A DNA stretch of 31,380 nucleotides. It comes from Lachnospiraceae bacterium UBA4631. GTDB lineage: Bacteria; Bacillota; Clostridia; Lachnospirales; Lachnospiraceae. The stretch covers positions 1 to 31,380 of the forward strand of contig DHMX01000016.1 in the NCBI GenBank assembly GCA_002406015.1, in the 5' to 3' direction. This document shows positions 1-7,021 of the stretch, piece after piece. Made by a program: the position numbers and the translations under genes. The notes beneath the pieces are model-generated. The model was not told where the DNA came from. It saw only the letters and a program-made list of their open reading frames with translations, and did not search any database. Positions within the stretch are counted from its first letter, which is position 1. Each line of letters begins with the position of its first letter.

Positions 1-5
1 TACTT

Positions 6-11
6 TATAAT
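6..11 (+). promoter_or_regulatory. Candidate -10 box upstream of csoR
   Basis: A consensus TATAAT lies 16 bases before the csoR start codon, followed by a GAGGAAG ribosome-binding site. The -35 region is outside the window, so the promoter cannot be confirmed. CsoR repressors usually bind a GC-rich inverted repeat over their own promoter, but too little upstream sequence is present to see one. Confidence 0.4.
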
Positions 12-27
12 ACGAGGAAGTGATGGA

Positions 28-333
28 ATGTCAGAAGAAAAACAATGCTGTTGTCATAAGACGAAGGAGCGTTCACCGGAGGAATACAAGGACCTGATTC
101 ACCGGTTAAATCGAATAGAAGGACAGATTCGGGGCATCAAAGGAATGGTGGAACGAAATGCATATTGCACCGATATTTTAATGCAGGTATCTGCCGTAAA
201 TGCAGCACTGAACAGCTTTAACCGGGTGTTATTGGAAAATCATATTAAAACCTGCGTTACGAAGGATATTCAGGACGGAAAAGAAGAAACCGTAGATGAA
301 TTATTGGTGACACTTCAAAAATTAATGAAATAA
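28..333 (+). CDS. csoR: Copper-sensing transcriptional repressor CsoR
   Basis: This 101-aa all-helical protein belongs to the CsoR/RcnR (DUF156) family, which represses copper-export genes until Cu(I) binds. The copper triad is visible: Cys47 in AYCTDIL, and His72 and Cys76 in ENHIKTCV. This C-H-C pattern is typical of CsoR rather than the nickel or persulfide sensors. The family signature RLNRIEGQIRGI is at residues 26-37. An extra Cys-Cys-Cys-His run at residues 7-10 could also bind metal, but that is only a guess. The gene lies 81 bases upstream of a copper ATPase on the same strand, so it most likely regulates its own operon. Length is normal for the family. Confidence 0.93.
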   Translation: MSEEKQCCCHKTKERSPEEYKDLIHRLNRIEGQIRGIKGMVERNAYCTDILMQVSAVNAALNSFNRVLLENHIKTCVTKDIQDGKEETVDELLVTLQKLMK

Positions 334-414
334 ATAAAAATGGGAAATGCTAATCAAAGAAACGATAGGAAATGAAGCACAAGAAAACAGAAAGTAAAAA
401 AGAAGGTGAATAAT

Positions 415-3045
415 ATGGAACAATATACTGTGACCGGAATGAGCTGTGCAGCCTGTAGTGCCAGAGTAGAAAAGGCAGTTTCAAAGGTTCCGGGTGTTAC
501 CTCCTGCTCAGTGAGTTTGTTGACAAACTCCATGGGAGTTGAGGGAACAGCAGCAGCTCAGGATATTATTCAGGCGGTAAAAGAAGCCGGCTACGGAGCA
601 GAACCGAAAATGCATGGACAGCAGAAGACTTCCGGGAGGGAAACCATAGAGCAGCAGGAGGAACAGCTAAAGGACCATGAGAGTCCGAAGATAAGAAAGC
701 GGTTGATAGCATCCGTTATTGTACTGCTGCCATTAATGTATCTGTCCATGGGACATATGATGTGGAATTGGTGGATTCCGCCTGTTTTAGAGGGAAATCA
801 TGTGGCAATGGGACTGATAGAACTACTGCTTACGATTATAATTATGGTAATCAACCAGAAGTTCTTTATCAGCGGAAGTAAAAGCCTGCTGCATGGAGCA
901 CCGAACATGGATACATTAGTTGCTTTGGGAGCCGGAGCGGCATTTGTATATAGCACATATGCCTTATTTGCCATGACAGATGCTCAGATGCGTGGAGATA
1001 TGGATGCAGTTATGGCATATATGCACGAATTTTATTTTGAATCAGCAGCTATGATTCTGACCTTGATTACAGTCGGTAAAATGCTGGAGGCTATATCCAA
1101 GGGACGTACCACCGATGCATTAAAAGGTTTGATGAAGCTGGCACCAAAGACTGCGACACTTGTTCAGGATGGCAAAGAGGTGCAGGTATCCGTTACACAG
1201 GTTCAGCGGGGAGATATATTTGTTGTACGTCCCGGTGAAAATATACCTGTAGACGGCAGAGTAATAGAAGGCAATAGTGCTGTAAATGAAGCAGCCCTGA
1301 CCGGTGAGAGTATTCCGGTTGACAAGGCAGAAGGTGATACCGTATCAGCCGCAACCCTGAATCAATCCGGATTCTTGAAATGTGAAGCTACCAGAGTCGG
1401 AGAAGATACTACCCTTTCGCAAATTATTCAAATGGTTAGTGATGCCGCTGCCACAAAGGCACCGATAGCCAAAATTGCAGATAAAGTCTCCGGAGTGTTT
1501 GTTCCGGTTGTCATAGGAATTGCATTGGTAACCATTGCAGTCTGGCTGCTTGTGGGAAAGGATGTTGGATTTGCACTGGCAAGAGGAATTTCCGTATTGG
1601 TAATCAGTTGCCCATGTGCCTTGGGTCTGGCAACTCCGGTAGCCATTATGGTAGGAAACGGAGTCGGTGCAAAGCAGGGAATTATGTTTAAGACAGCCGT
1701 ATCCTTAGAGGAAACCGGAAAGGTACAGATTGTTGCATTGGATAAGACCGGAACCATTACCAGCGGAGAACCAAGAGTAACCGATATTATTCCTGCCGAT
1801 GGAATCACCGAACAGGAATTGCTGCTGCAGGCATATGCACTGGAACAAAAGAGTGAGCATCCACTGGCAAAGGCAATTATCCGTCAGGCACAACAGCAGC
1901 ATTTGAGAGCGGAAGCTGTGACCGATTTTCAGACCCTGCCGGGTAACGGACTGACAGCAGCTCATAAGGACAGTATTCTATATGGAGGAAATGAAGCCTT
2001 TATCGGAGGTAAGACTCCATTAACACCGAAGCAGCAACAGGCAGCAAAGCAATTGGCACAAGAAGGAAAGACACCGCTATTTTTCATGAAGGAAAGCAAG
2101 AAGCAAAAAACAGTATTTCTGGGCATGATTGCGGTTGCGGATGTGATAAAGCCGGAAAGTCCACAGGCAATACAGGAATTACAGGACATGGGGATTCGTG
2201 TAGTAATGCTGACCGGTGATAACGAAAGAACCGCTCAGGCAATCGGCAGGCAGGCGGGTGTAGATGAAGTGATTGCAGGCGTTTTGCCGGATGGCAAGGA
2301 GCAGGTGATTCGACAGCTAAAGGAGCAGGGAAAGGTCGCTATGGTTGGTGACGGAATTAATGATGCACCTGCGTTGACGCGGGCAGATATTGGAATTGCC
2401 ATCGGAACCGGAACAGACATAGCGATTGATGCGGCAGATGTTGTATTGATGAAAAGTAAATTAAATGATGTACCTGCGGCAATTCGGTTGAGCCGAAGAA
2501 CCCTGATAAATATCCGCGAGAACTTATTCTGGGCATTTATATACAATATTATTGGAATTCCGTTGGCAGCAGGTGTATGGATTCCGCTATTTGGCTGGCA
2601 GTTAAATCCGATGTTCGGAGCAGCCGCCATGAGCTTATCCAGCTTTTGCGTAGTCTCGAATGCCTTACGCTTGAATTTAATAAAAATCTATGACACAAAA
2701 CATAAAAATAAAACGAAACCGTCCACAGATAATGAACAGAGCGAACAACAGCCGTCGGAAGGAATCGGTAATACAGGTAAGACACAGGAATTGCCGGTGG
2801 GAATTGTAGAAGTATTGAATAAGGAGGAAAAGAAAATGAAGAAGAGAATGACAATTGAAGGTATGATGTGTGAACATTGTGAAGCAAGAGTAAAGAAGGT
2901 ATTAGAAGCCTTGGATGGTGTACAGGGTGCAATTGTCAGCCACGAAGCCGGAACCGCAATTGTATCACTGACAAAGGATGTAGAAAATGAAGTATTAAAG
3001 AATGCCGTTGAAAGTCAGGATTATAAAGTAATTTCAATTCAGTAA
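415..3045 (+). CDS. copA: Copper-exporting P1B-type ATPase with a C-terminal CopZ-like domain
   Basis: A membrane pump that exports Cu(I) using ATP. The ATG at 415 is chosen over an in-frame GTG at 406 because AAGGTG sits six bases before it; this gives 876 aa. An N-terminal heavy-metal-associated domain has its CxxC at Cys11 and Cys14. The membrane metal site is Cys399-Pro-Cys401, Asp443 in DKTGT is the phosphorylated residue, and GDGIND marks the hinge. After the last membrane helices comes a polar linker of about 60 residues, then a second metal-binding domain from about residue 808 with CxxC at Cys819 and Cys822. A C-terminal metal domain is unusual for CopA, where such domains are normally N-terminal. 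It has its own ribosome-binding site (see the 2836 entry). The gene is probably co-transcribed with csoR and induced by copper. Confidence 0.95.
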   Translation: MEQYTVTGMSCAACSARVEKAVSKVPGVTSCSVSLLTNSMGVEGTAAAQDIIQAVKEAGYGAEPKMHGQQKTSGRETIEQQEEQLKDHESPKIRKRLIASVIVLLPLMYLSMGHMMWNWWIPPVLEGNHVAMGLIELLLTIIIMVINQKFFISGSKSLLHGAPNMDTLVALGAGAAFVYSTYALFAMTDAQMRGDMDAVMAYMHEFYFESAAMILTLITVGKMLEAISKGRTTDALKGLMKLAPKTATLVQDGKEVQVSVTQVQRGDIFVVRPGENIPVDGRVIEGNSAVNEAALTGESIPVDKAEGDTVSAATLNQSGFLKCEATRVGEDTTLSQIIQMVSDAAATKAPIAKIADKVSGVFVPVVIGIALVTIAVWLLVGKDVGFALARGISVLVISCPCALGLATPVAIMVGNGVGAKQGIMFKTAVSLEETGKVQIVALDKTGTITSGEPRVTDIIPADGITEQELLLQAYALEQKSEHPLAKAIIRQAQQQHLRAEAVTDFQTLPGNGLTAAHKDSILYGGNEAFIGGKTPLTPKQQQAAKQLAQEGKTPLFFMKESKKQKTVFLGMIAVADVIKPESPQAIQELQDMGIRVVMLTGDNERTAQAIGRQAGVDEVIAGVLPDGKEQVIRQLKEQGKVAMVGDGINDAPALTRADIGIAIGTGTDIAIDAADVVLMKSKLNDVPAAIRLSRRTLINIRENLFWAFIYNIIGIPLAAGVWIPLFGWQLNPMFGAAAMSLSSFCVVSNALRLNLIKIYDTKHKNKTKPSTDNEQSEQQPSEGIGNTGKTQELPVGIVEVLNKEEKKMKKRMTIEGMMCEHCEARVKKVLEALDGVQGAIVSHEAGTAIVSLTKDVENEVLKNAVESQDYKVISIQ
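2836..3045 (+). CDS. Possible independently translated CopZ-like copper chaperone inside copA
   Basis: An in-frame ATG at 2836 is preceded by a full AAGGAGG (2821-2827) with eight bases of spacing, as good as any start signal in the window. Initiation here would release a 69-aa protein that is exactly one heavy-metal-associated domain, with the copper motif GMMCEHC at its expected place near the N-terminus and the usual length of a CopZ chaperone. So the gene may give both a long CopA carrying the domain and a free chaperone that delivers Cu(I) to the pump. Alternatively, a former copA-copZ gene pair fused in frame and the signal is a relic. The stop codon is shared with copA. The sequence shows the signal; its use is inferred. 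Confidence 0.5.
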   Translation: MKKRMTIEGMMCEHCEARVKKVLEALDGVQGAIVSHEAGTAIVSLTKDVENEVLKNAVESQDYKVISIQ

Positions 3046-3112
3046 ATGAGATTCGGGAATTTATTTTATCATTTTTAAGCAACAAGATATTCTTTCCCCA
3101 ATCGGTGATATA

Positions 3113-3121
3113 TGTTATAGT
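3113..3121 (+). promoter_or_regulatory. Extended -10 promoter for tcdA
   Basis: TGTTATAGT matches an extended -10 element (TG, one base, TATAGT). There is no good -35, which extended -10 promoters tolerate. Transcription from here would begin after the ATG at 3105, which supports the downstream start at 3186 for the gene. Confidence 0.4.
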
Positions 3122-3185
3122 GAGACGAAAGTATTTGGATACAGAGCGAAACACTCAGGATAAATTCAGAAAGGAAAAAATTGAT

Positions 3186-3947
3186 ATGTTAAATCAGTTT
3201 TCAAGAACAGAATTATTATTGGGGAAAGAATATATGCAGCGACTGGCAAATGCAAGGGTCGCTGTATTTGGAGTCGGCGGAGTCGGCGGATATGCGGTTG
3301 AGGCACTGGTAAGAAGCGGAGTCGGAGCCATCGACCTCATTGATGATGACAAGGTATGTCTGACGAATCTCAATCGTCAGATTATAGCGACCCGGAAAAC
3401 GGTAGGACAATATAAGGTTGATGTAATGAAGGAACGAATCTTAGAGATTAATCCGAATTGTAAGGTTGAAGCGTATAAATGTTTTTATTTACCGGAAACA
3501 AAGGATGAATTTGATTTTTCCCAATACTCATATGTCATAGATGCGGTGGATACAGTGACTGCCAAGCTACAGCTTGTAATGGAGGCAAAAGAAAAGCAGG
3601 TGCCAATCATCAGCAGTATGGGAGCCGGCAACAAATTAGACCCGACTGCATTTGAGGTTGCAGATATTTATAAGACCTCTGTATGTCCGTTGGCAAAGGT
3701 AATGCGGCGGGAACTGAAGAAGCGTGGTGTGGAACACTTAAAGGTTGTATATTCCAAGGAGCCGGCTATGAAGCCGGTGGAAGATATGGCAATCAGTTGT
3801 CGGGAACATTGTATATGCCCGCCCGGAGCCGAGCATACATGCACACAGAGAAGAGCAATTCCCGGCTCTGTCGCCTTTGTTCCTTCCGTTGTGGGACTAA
3901 TCATAGCGGGAGAAGTCATTAAAGATTTGACCGTTTATAATGCATAG
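3186..3947 (+). CDS. tcdA: tRNA threonylcarbamoyladenosine dehydratase (TcdA/YgdL, ThiF-HesA-MoeB superfamily)
   Basis: An E1-like, ATP-dependent enzyme that cyclises t6A37 in tRNA to ct6A. The nucleotide-binding glycine motif GVGGVGG is at about residues 29-35, followed by LTNLNRQI and, further on, the Cys-rich stretch ISCREHCICPPG common in this family. The ATG at 3186, with AGAAAGGA upstream, gives 253 aa, close to E. coli TcdA. An in-frame ATG at 3105 would add 27 residues unlike the family and precedes the likely transcription start. TcdA works with a cysteine desulfurase and sulfur relay in E. coli, and a cysteine desulfurase follows 71 bases downstream here. A related ThiF/MoeB-type adenylyltransferase is the main alternative, but no ThiS or MoaD partner is nearby. 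Confidence 0.87.
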   Translation: MLNQFSRTELLLGKEYMQRLANARVAVFGVGGVGGYAVEALVRSGVGAIDLIDDDKVCLTNLNRQIIATRKTVGQYKVDVMKERILEINPNCKVEAYKCFYLPETKDEFDFSQYSYVIDAVDTVTAKLQLVMEAKEKQVPIISSMGAGNKLDPTAFEVADIYKTSVCPLAKVMRRELKKRGVEHLKVVYSKEPAMKPVEDMAISCREHCICPPGAEHTCTQRRAIPGSVAFVPSVVGLIIAGEVIKDLTVYNA

Positions 3948-4018
3948 GTGTAAGAACCAATAAATGATAAGTATAAATCATAGTATTATGGTAGGAATGA
4001 AAGAGGTTGGAAGATAGA

Positions 4019-5185
4019 ATGGACAAACTAATTTATCTGGATAATGCAGCCACAACGCAGGTTCATCCGCTGGTAGTAGAAGAAATGCTGCCTTATTTTA
4101 CAGAAAGCTATGGGAATCCTTCTTCTGTTTATCAATTTGCAGGAACCGCAAAGGAAGCAATGGAGCAGGCAAGGGAGAGTCTGGCAGCCGGAATCGGAGC
4201 AAGAGCCAGAGAAATATACTTTACCGGCGGCGGAAGTGAGTCAGATAACTGGGCATTAATAGCGATAGCAGAACGTTATCAGGAAAAGGGCAAGCATATT
4301 ATTACTACAAGAATCGAGCATCATGCAATTTTGCATACCTGTGAATATCTGGAAAAACGTGGGTTTGAAGTGACCTATCTGGATGTAGATGAACAGGGCT
4401 TTGTAAATCCGGAGGCATTAGAGGCTGCAATACGTCCGGATACTATTTTGATTTCCGTAATGGCGGCAAATAATGAGATTGGAACGATTCAGCCGTTAAA
4501 GCAAATCGGAGAGCTGGCAAAGGCACATGGAATCCTTTTTCATACAGATGCAGTACAGGCATTTGGACATATTCCGCTTAATGTAGAGGAAATGAATATC
4601 GACCTTTTGAGTGCGACTGCTCACAAATTAAATGGTCCGAAGGGGATAGGACTGCTTTATGTCCGAAAAACGGTACAGCTCTTTTCGTTTATTCATGGCG
4701 GAGCACAGGAGCGGGGAAAACGGGCCGGAACACAGAATGTTCCGGGCATTGTTGGATTTGCTAAGGCAGCAGAGCTTGCATGGAAACAAATGGACGAAAG
4801 AATGGCATATGAAAGCCGGTTGCGGAATCACCTGATTGAGCGGGTACGAAAAGAGATTCCGGATAGCAGCCTGAACGGTTCCATAGACCATCGACTGCCA
4901 AATAATGCAAATTTTGTATTTGAGGGTGTTGACGGCACCTCGTTATTGATTCTGTTAGAACAAAAGGGAATCTGCGGTTCGGCAGGCTCGGCTTGTTCCT
5001 CCGGTTCGGTAGACCCATCGCATGTACTTCTGGCAATTGGTGTGCCGAAGGAGCTGGCAAGGGGGTCTTTGCGGCTGACGCTGTCACATCAGACGGAAAT
5101 AGAGGAAATAGATTATACGGTAGATGTGTTAAAGGTAGTTGTGGAACGGTTACGGAAAAAAGCTGGCTATAGGTTATCCCTATAG
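4019..5185 (+). CDS. Cysteine desulfurase (NifS/IscS type)
   Basis: A PLP enzyme that converts cysteine to alanine and holds the sulfur as an enzyme-bound persulfide for iron-sulfur clusters and thiolated tRNA. The fold-type I start YLDNAATT is at residues 5-12. The PLP lysine is Lys203 in SATAHKLNG, and the persulfide cysteine is Cys326 in GSACSSGS. The loop length fits the NifS/IscS class rather than SufS. The ATG at 4019 is chosen over an in-frame TTG at 4007, which directly abuts the AAGAGG site; this gives 388 aa. No iscU or nifU scaffold is adjacent, so substrates cannot be assigned from context, but a thiolation enzyme lies 1.8 kb downstream. The exact paralogue (iscS, nifS or another) cannot be decided by eye. 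Confidence 0.9.
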   Translation: MDKLIYLDNAATTQVHPLVVEEMLPYFTESYGNPSSVYQFAGTAKEAMEQARESLAAGIGARAREIYFTGGGSESDNWALIAIAERYQEKGKHIITTRIEHHAILHTCEYLEKRGFEVTYLDVDEQGFVNPEALEAAIRPDTILISVMAANNEIGTIQPLKQIGELAKAHGILFHTDAVQAFGHIPLNVEEMNIDLLSATAHKLNGPKGIGLLYVRKTVQLFSFIHGGAQERGKRAGTQNVPGIVGFAKAAELAWKQMDERMAYESRLRNHLIERVRKEIPDSSLNGSIDHRLPNNANFVFEGVDGTSLLILLEQKGICGSAGSACSSGSVDPSHVLLAIGVPKELARGSLRLTLSHQTEIEEIDYTVDVLKVVVERLRKKAGYRLSL

Positions 5186-5186
5186 C
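5166..5186 (+). terminator. Hairpin over the stop codon of the cysteine desulfurase gene
   Basis: GCTATAGG and CCTATAGC form an 8-bp stem with a five-base loop; the stem includes the TAG stop codon. Only a weak T-rich tract follows, so it may be a weak terminator or an mRNA-end stabiliser rather than a strong terminator. Confidence 0.4.
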
Positions 5187-5339
5187 TAGTTCATGGTTTC
5201 CTATATTAGACAGCATCCAATTCTCATGCTATTATATCCTTGTAATCAGATAGGAATTAAATACTAAACTAAAACACAAAGAACAGAAGTAACAAGAAAT
5301 AAGAAGAAATCAGAGAACAGAGAAATGAGGTTGATGCTT
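5187..5339 (+). promoter_or_regulatory. Non-coding region holding the probable promoter(s) of the metY leader transcript
   Basis: This stretch is A-rich and carries no gene that I can see. Two weak promoter-like pairs are present: TTAGAC (5206) with TATTAT (5230, 18-base spacing) and TTGTAA (5240) with TACTAA (5262, 16-base spacing). I looked for S-box (SAM-I) and T-box landmarks and found neither a GGTGGNACCGCG T-box nor the SAM-I core, so known sulfur riboswitches are not supported. Confidence 0.3.
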
Positions 5340-5396
5340 ATGAGACAAAAGAAAATACAATATGGAGTCGTAAACTACAACCGAATGTGCCGGTAA
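5340..5396 (+). CDS. Candidate regulatory leader peptide upstream of metY
   Basis: An 18-codon ORF reading MRQKKIQYGVVNYNRMCR lies 110 bases upstream of metY. It ends Asn-Arg-Met-Cys-Arg-stop, so ribosomes must decode Met and Cys just before termination, and metY is a Met/Cys biosynthesis gene. This is the logic of an attenuation or nascent-peptide leader. An AGG lies nine bases before the ATG. An in-frame ATG at 5325 would add five residues (MRLML). No classical terminator/antiterminator is obvious downstream, but a small hairpin (5476-5491) lies next to the metY ribosome-binding site, so translation control or mRNA protection is as possible as transcription attenuation. I do not know this peptide as an established family; the role is inferred. 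Confidence 0.5.
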   Translation: MRQKKIQYGVVNYNRMCR

Positions 5397-5506
5397 GACT
5401 TCCATACATAATCAATCAGAAAAACAGGAAACCATAAGCTTAAATATAACGATAAAAATAAACAGAAAATAAATGGCAGGATACAGCCTGCAGAAAGAGG
5501 TAAATT

Positions 5507-6814
5507 ATGAGTAAGAAGACATATGCAGAAAGAAATTTGAAATTTGAAACATTACAGTTACATGTTGGACAGGAGCAGCCGGACCCGGTAACAGATGCAA
5601 GAGCCGTTCCGATTTATCAGACATCCTCCTATGTATTCCGGAACAGTGAGCATGCAGCAGCCAGATTCGGCTTAACAGATGCTGGTAACATATACGGCAG
5701 ACTGACCAACCCGACCGAAGATGTATTTGAAAAGAGAATTGCAGCATTGGAAGGCGGTGTAGCTGCATTGGCAGTTGCTTCCGGAGCAGCAGCTATCTCC
5801 TATACAATTCAGAATCTGGCACAGAATGGCGACCATATTGTAGCAGCCAAGAACATTTACGGAGGTACTTATAACCTGTTGGCACATACGCTTCCGGCAT
5901 ATGGAATTCAGACAACCTTTGTAGACCCATTTAACTATGACGAGATTGAGCAGGCAATTCAGGATAATACAAAGGCAGTATTCATTGAGACATTAGGCAA
6001 TCCAAATTCCGATGTTGTTGATATTGAAAAAATAGCTCAGATTGCACATGCACATAAGATACCATTGGTAATTGATAATACATTTGCAACACCGTATCTG
6101 GTTCGTCCGATTTCCTATGGTGCAGATATTGTGGTTCATTCAGCAACCAAGTTTATCGGCGGACATGGAACAACGATTGGCGGTGTCATCATAGACAGCG
6201 GTAAGTTTGATTGGGAAGCCAGCGGTAAATTTGCATCCCTGACAGAACCAAACCCAAGCTATCATGGAATCAGCTTTACAAAGGCAGTCGGAGCAGCCGC
6301 ATTCGTAACGAAGATTCGTGCAATCCTTCTTCGGGATACCGGTGCAACATTATCACCATTCCATGCATTTATCTTCTTACAGGGCTTGGAAACCTTATCC
6401 CTTCGAGTAGAACGTCACGTTGAAAATGCTTTGAAGGTAGTAGAATATCTGAATAATCATCCACAGGTAGAAGCCGTTCATCATCCATCGGTTTCCACAG
6501 ATGCGGAGCAGCAGGCATTGTATAAGAAGTATTTCCCGAATGGCGGCGGTTCTATCTTTACCTTTGAAATCAAGGGTGATGCACAAAAGGCAAAGGACTT
6601 TATCGATAATCTGGAATTATTCTCTCTGCTGGCAAATGTAGCGGATGTAAAGTCACTGGTAATTCATCCGGCATCTACAACACATTCACAGTTAAACGAG
6701 GCAGAGCTGTTAGACCAGGGTATTAAGCCAAATACCATCCGTTTATCCATCGGAACAGAAAATATAGATGACATTATTGAAGATTTAGAGGAAGCATTTA
6801 AGGCAGTTCAATAA
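5507..6814 (+). CDS. metY: O-acetylhomoserine aminocarboxypropyltransferase (sulfhydrylase)
   Basis: A PLP enzyme that makes homocysteine directly from O-acetylhomoserine and sulfide, feeding methionine synthesis. It belongs to the Cys/Met metabolism PLP family. The start FETLQLHVGQEQPDP, the IYGRLTNPT motif and the long C-terminal insert are typical of MetY rather than the shorter MetB/MetC enzymes (435 aa against about 380). Lys215 in HSATKFIGGHG is the PLP lysine. An AGAGG site six bases before the ATG sets the start. Just upstream are a 5-bp hairpin (GCAGG at 5476, CCTGC at 5487) and a possible leader peptide ending Met-Cys-Arg. A strong terminator follows, so the transcript is probably monocistronic apart from the leader. 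Confidence 0.95.
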   Translation: MSKKTYAERNLKFETLQLHVGQEQPDPVTDARAVPIYQTSSYVFRNSEHAAARFGLTDAGNIYGRLTNPTEDVFEKRIAALEGGVAALAVASGAAAISYTIQNLAQNGDHIVAAKNIYGGTYNLLAHTLPAYGIQTTFVDPFNYDEIEQAIQDNTKAVFIETLGNPNSDVVDIEKIAQIAHAHKIPLVIDNTFATPYLVRPISYGADIVVHSATKFIGGHGTTIGGVIIDSGKFDWEASGKFASLTEPNPSYHGISFTKAVGAAAFVTKIRAILLRDTGATLSPFHAFIFLQGLETLSLRVERHVENALKVVEYLNNHPQVEAVHHPSVSTDAEQQALYKKYFPNGGGSIFTFEIKGDAQKAKDFIDNLELFSLLANVADVKSLVIHPASTTHSQLNEAELLDQGIKPNTIRLSIGTENIDDIIEDLEEAFKAVQ

Positions 6815-6841
6815 TGTAGATAATCTGACTAACATACGATA

Positions 6842-6876
6842 AGAGAGAGTCTTTCAAAAGAAGGATTCTCTCTTTT
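6842..6876 (+). terminator. Rho-independent terminator after metY
   Basis: GAGAGAGTC (from 6843) pairs with GATTCTCTC (from 6864) with one G-U wobble, and the stem is followed by a run of six T. It lies about 28 bases after the metY stop codon. Confidence 0.85.
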
Positions 6877-6893
6877 TTGGCGGACAAAACTAT

Positions 6894-6921
6894 TTGCAAA
6901 ATCAAATAAAAATGATAGGAT
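6894..6921 (+). promoter_or_regulatory. Candidate promoter for the rhodanese-TtcA gene
   Basis: TTGCAA (6894-6899) and TAGGAT (6916-6921) are 16 bases apart. It lies just after the metY terminator and about 100 bases before the next start codon. The match is moderate and other AT-rich choices exist nearby. Confidence 0.35.
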
Positions 6922-7021
6922 AGAATTTGCAATAGTAAATAAAATAAATAACAGGATAAGAATAAGAAACAGCAAGAACGTTATAGGCTTGCAGAGCTGG
7001 ACGGTAAGGAGTTATTGACAT

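Noticed and set aside
3105..3185. Upstream start for tcdA
   Set aside because: No ribosome-binding site, extra residues unlike the family, and it precedes the likely transcription start.
5187..5506. SAM-I (S-box) or T-box riboswitch before metY
   Set aside because: None of the conserved cores could be found; the region is A-rich with little stable structure.
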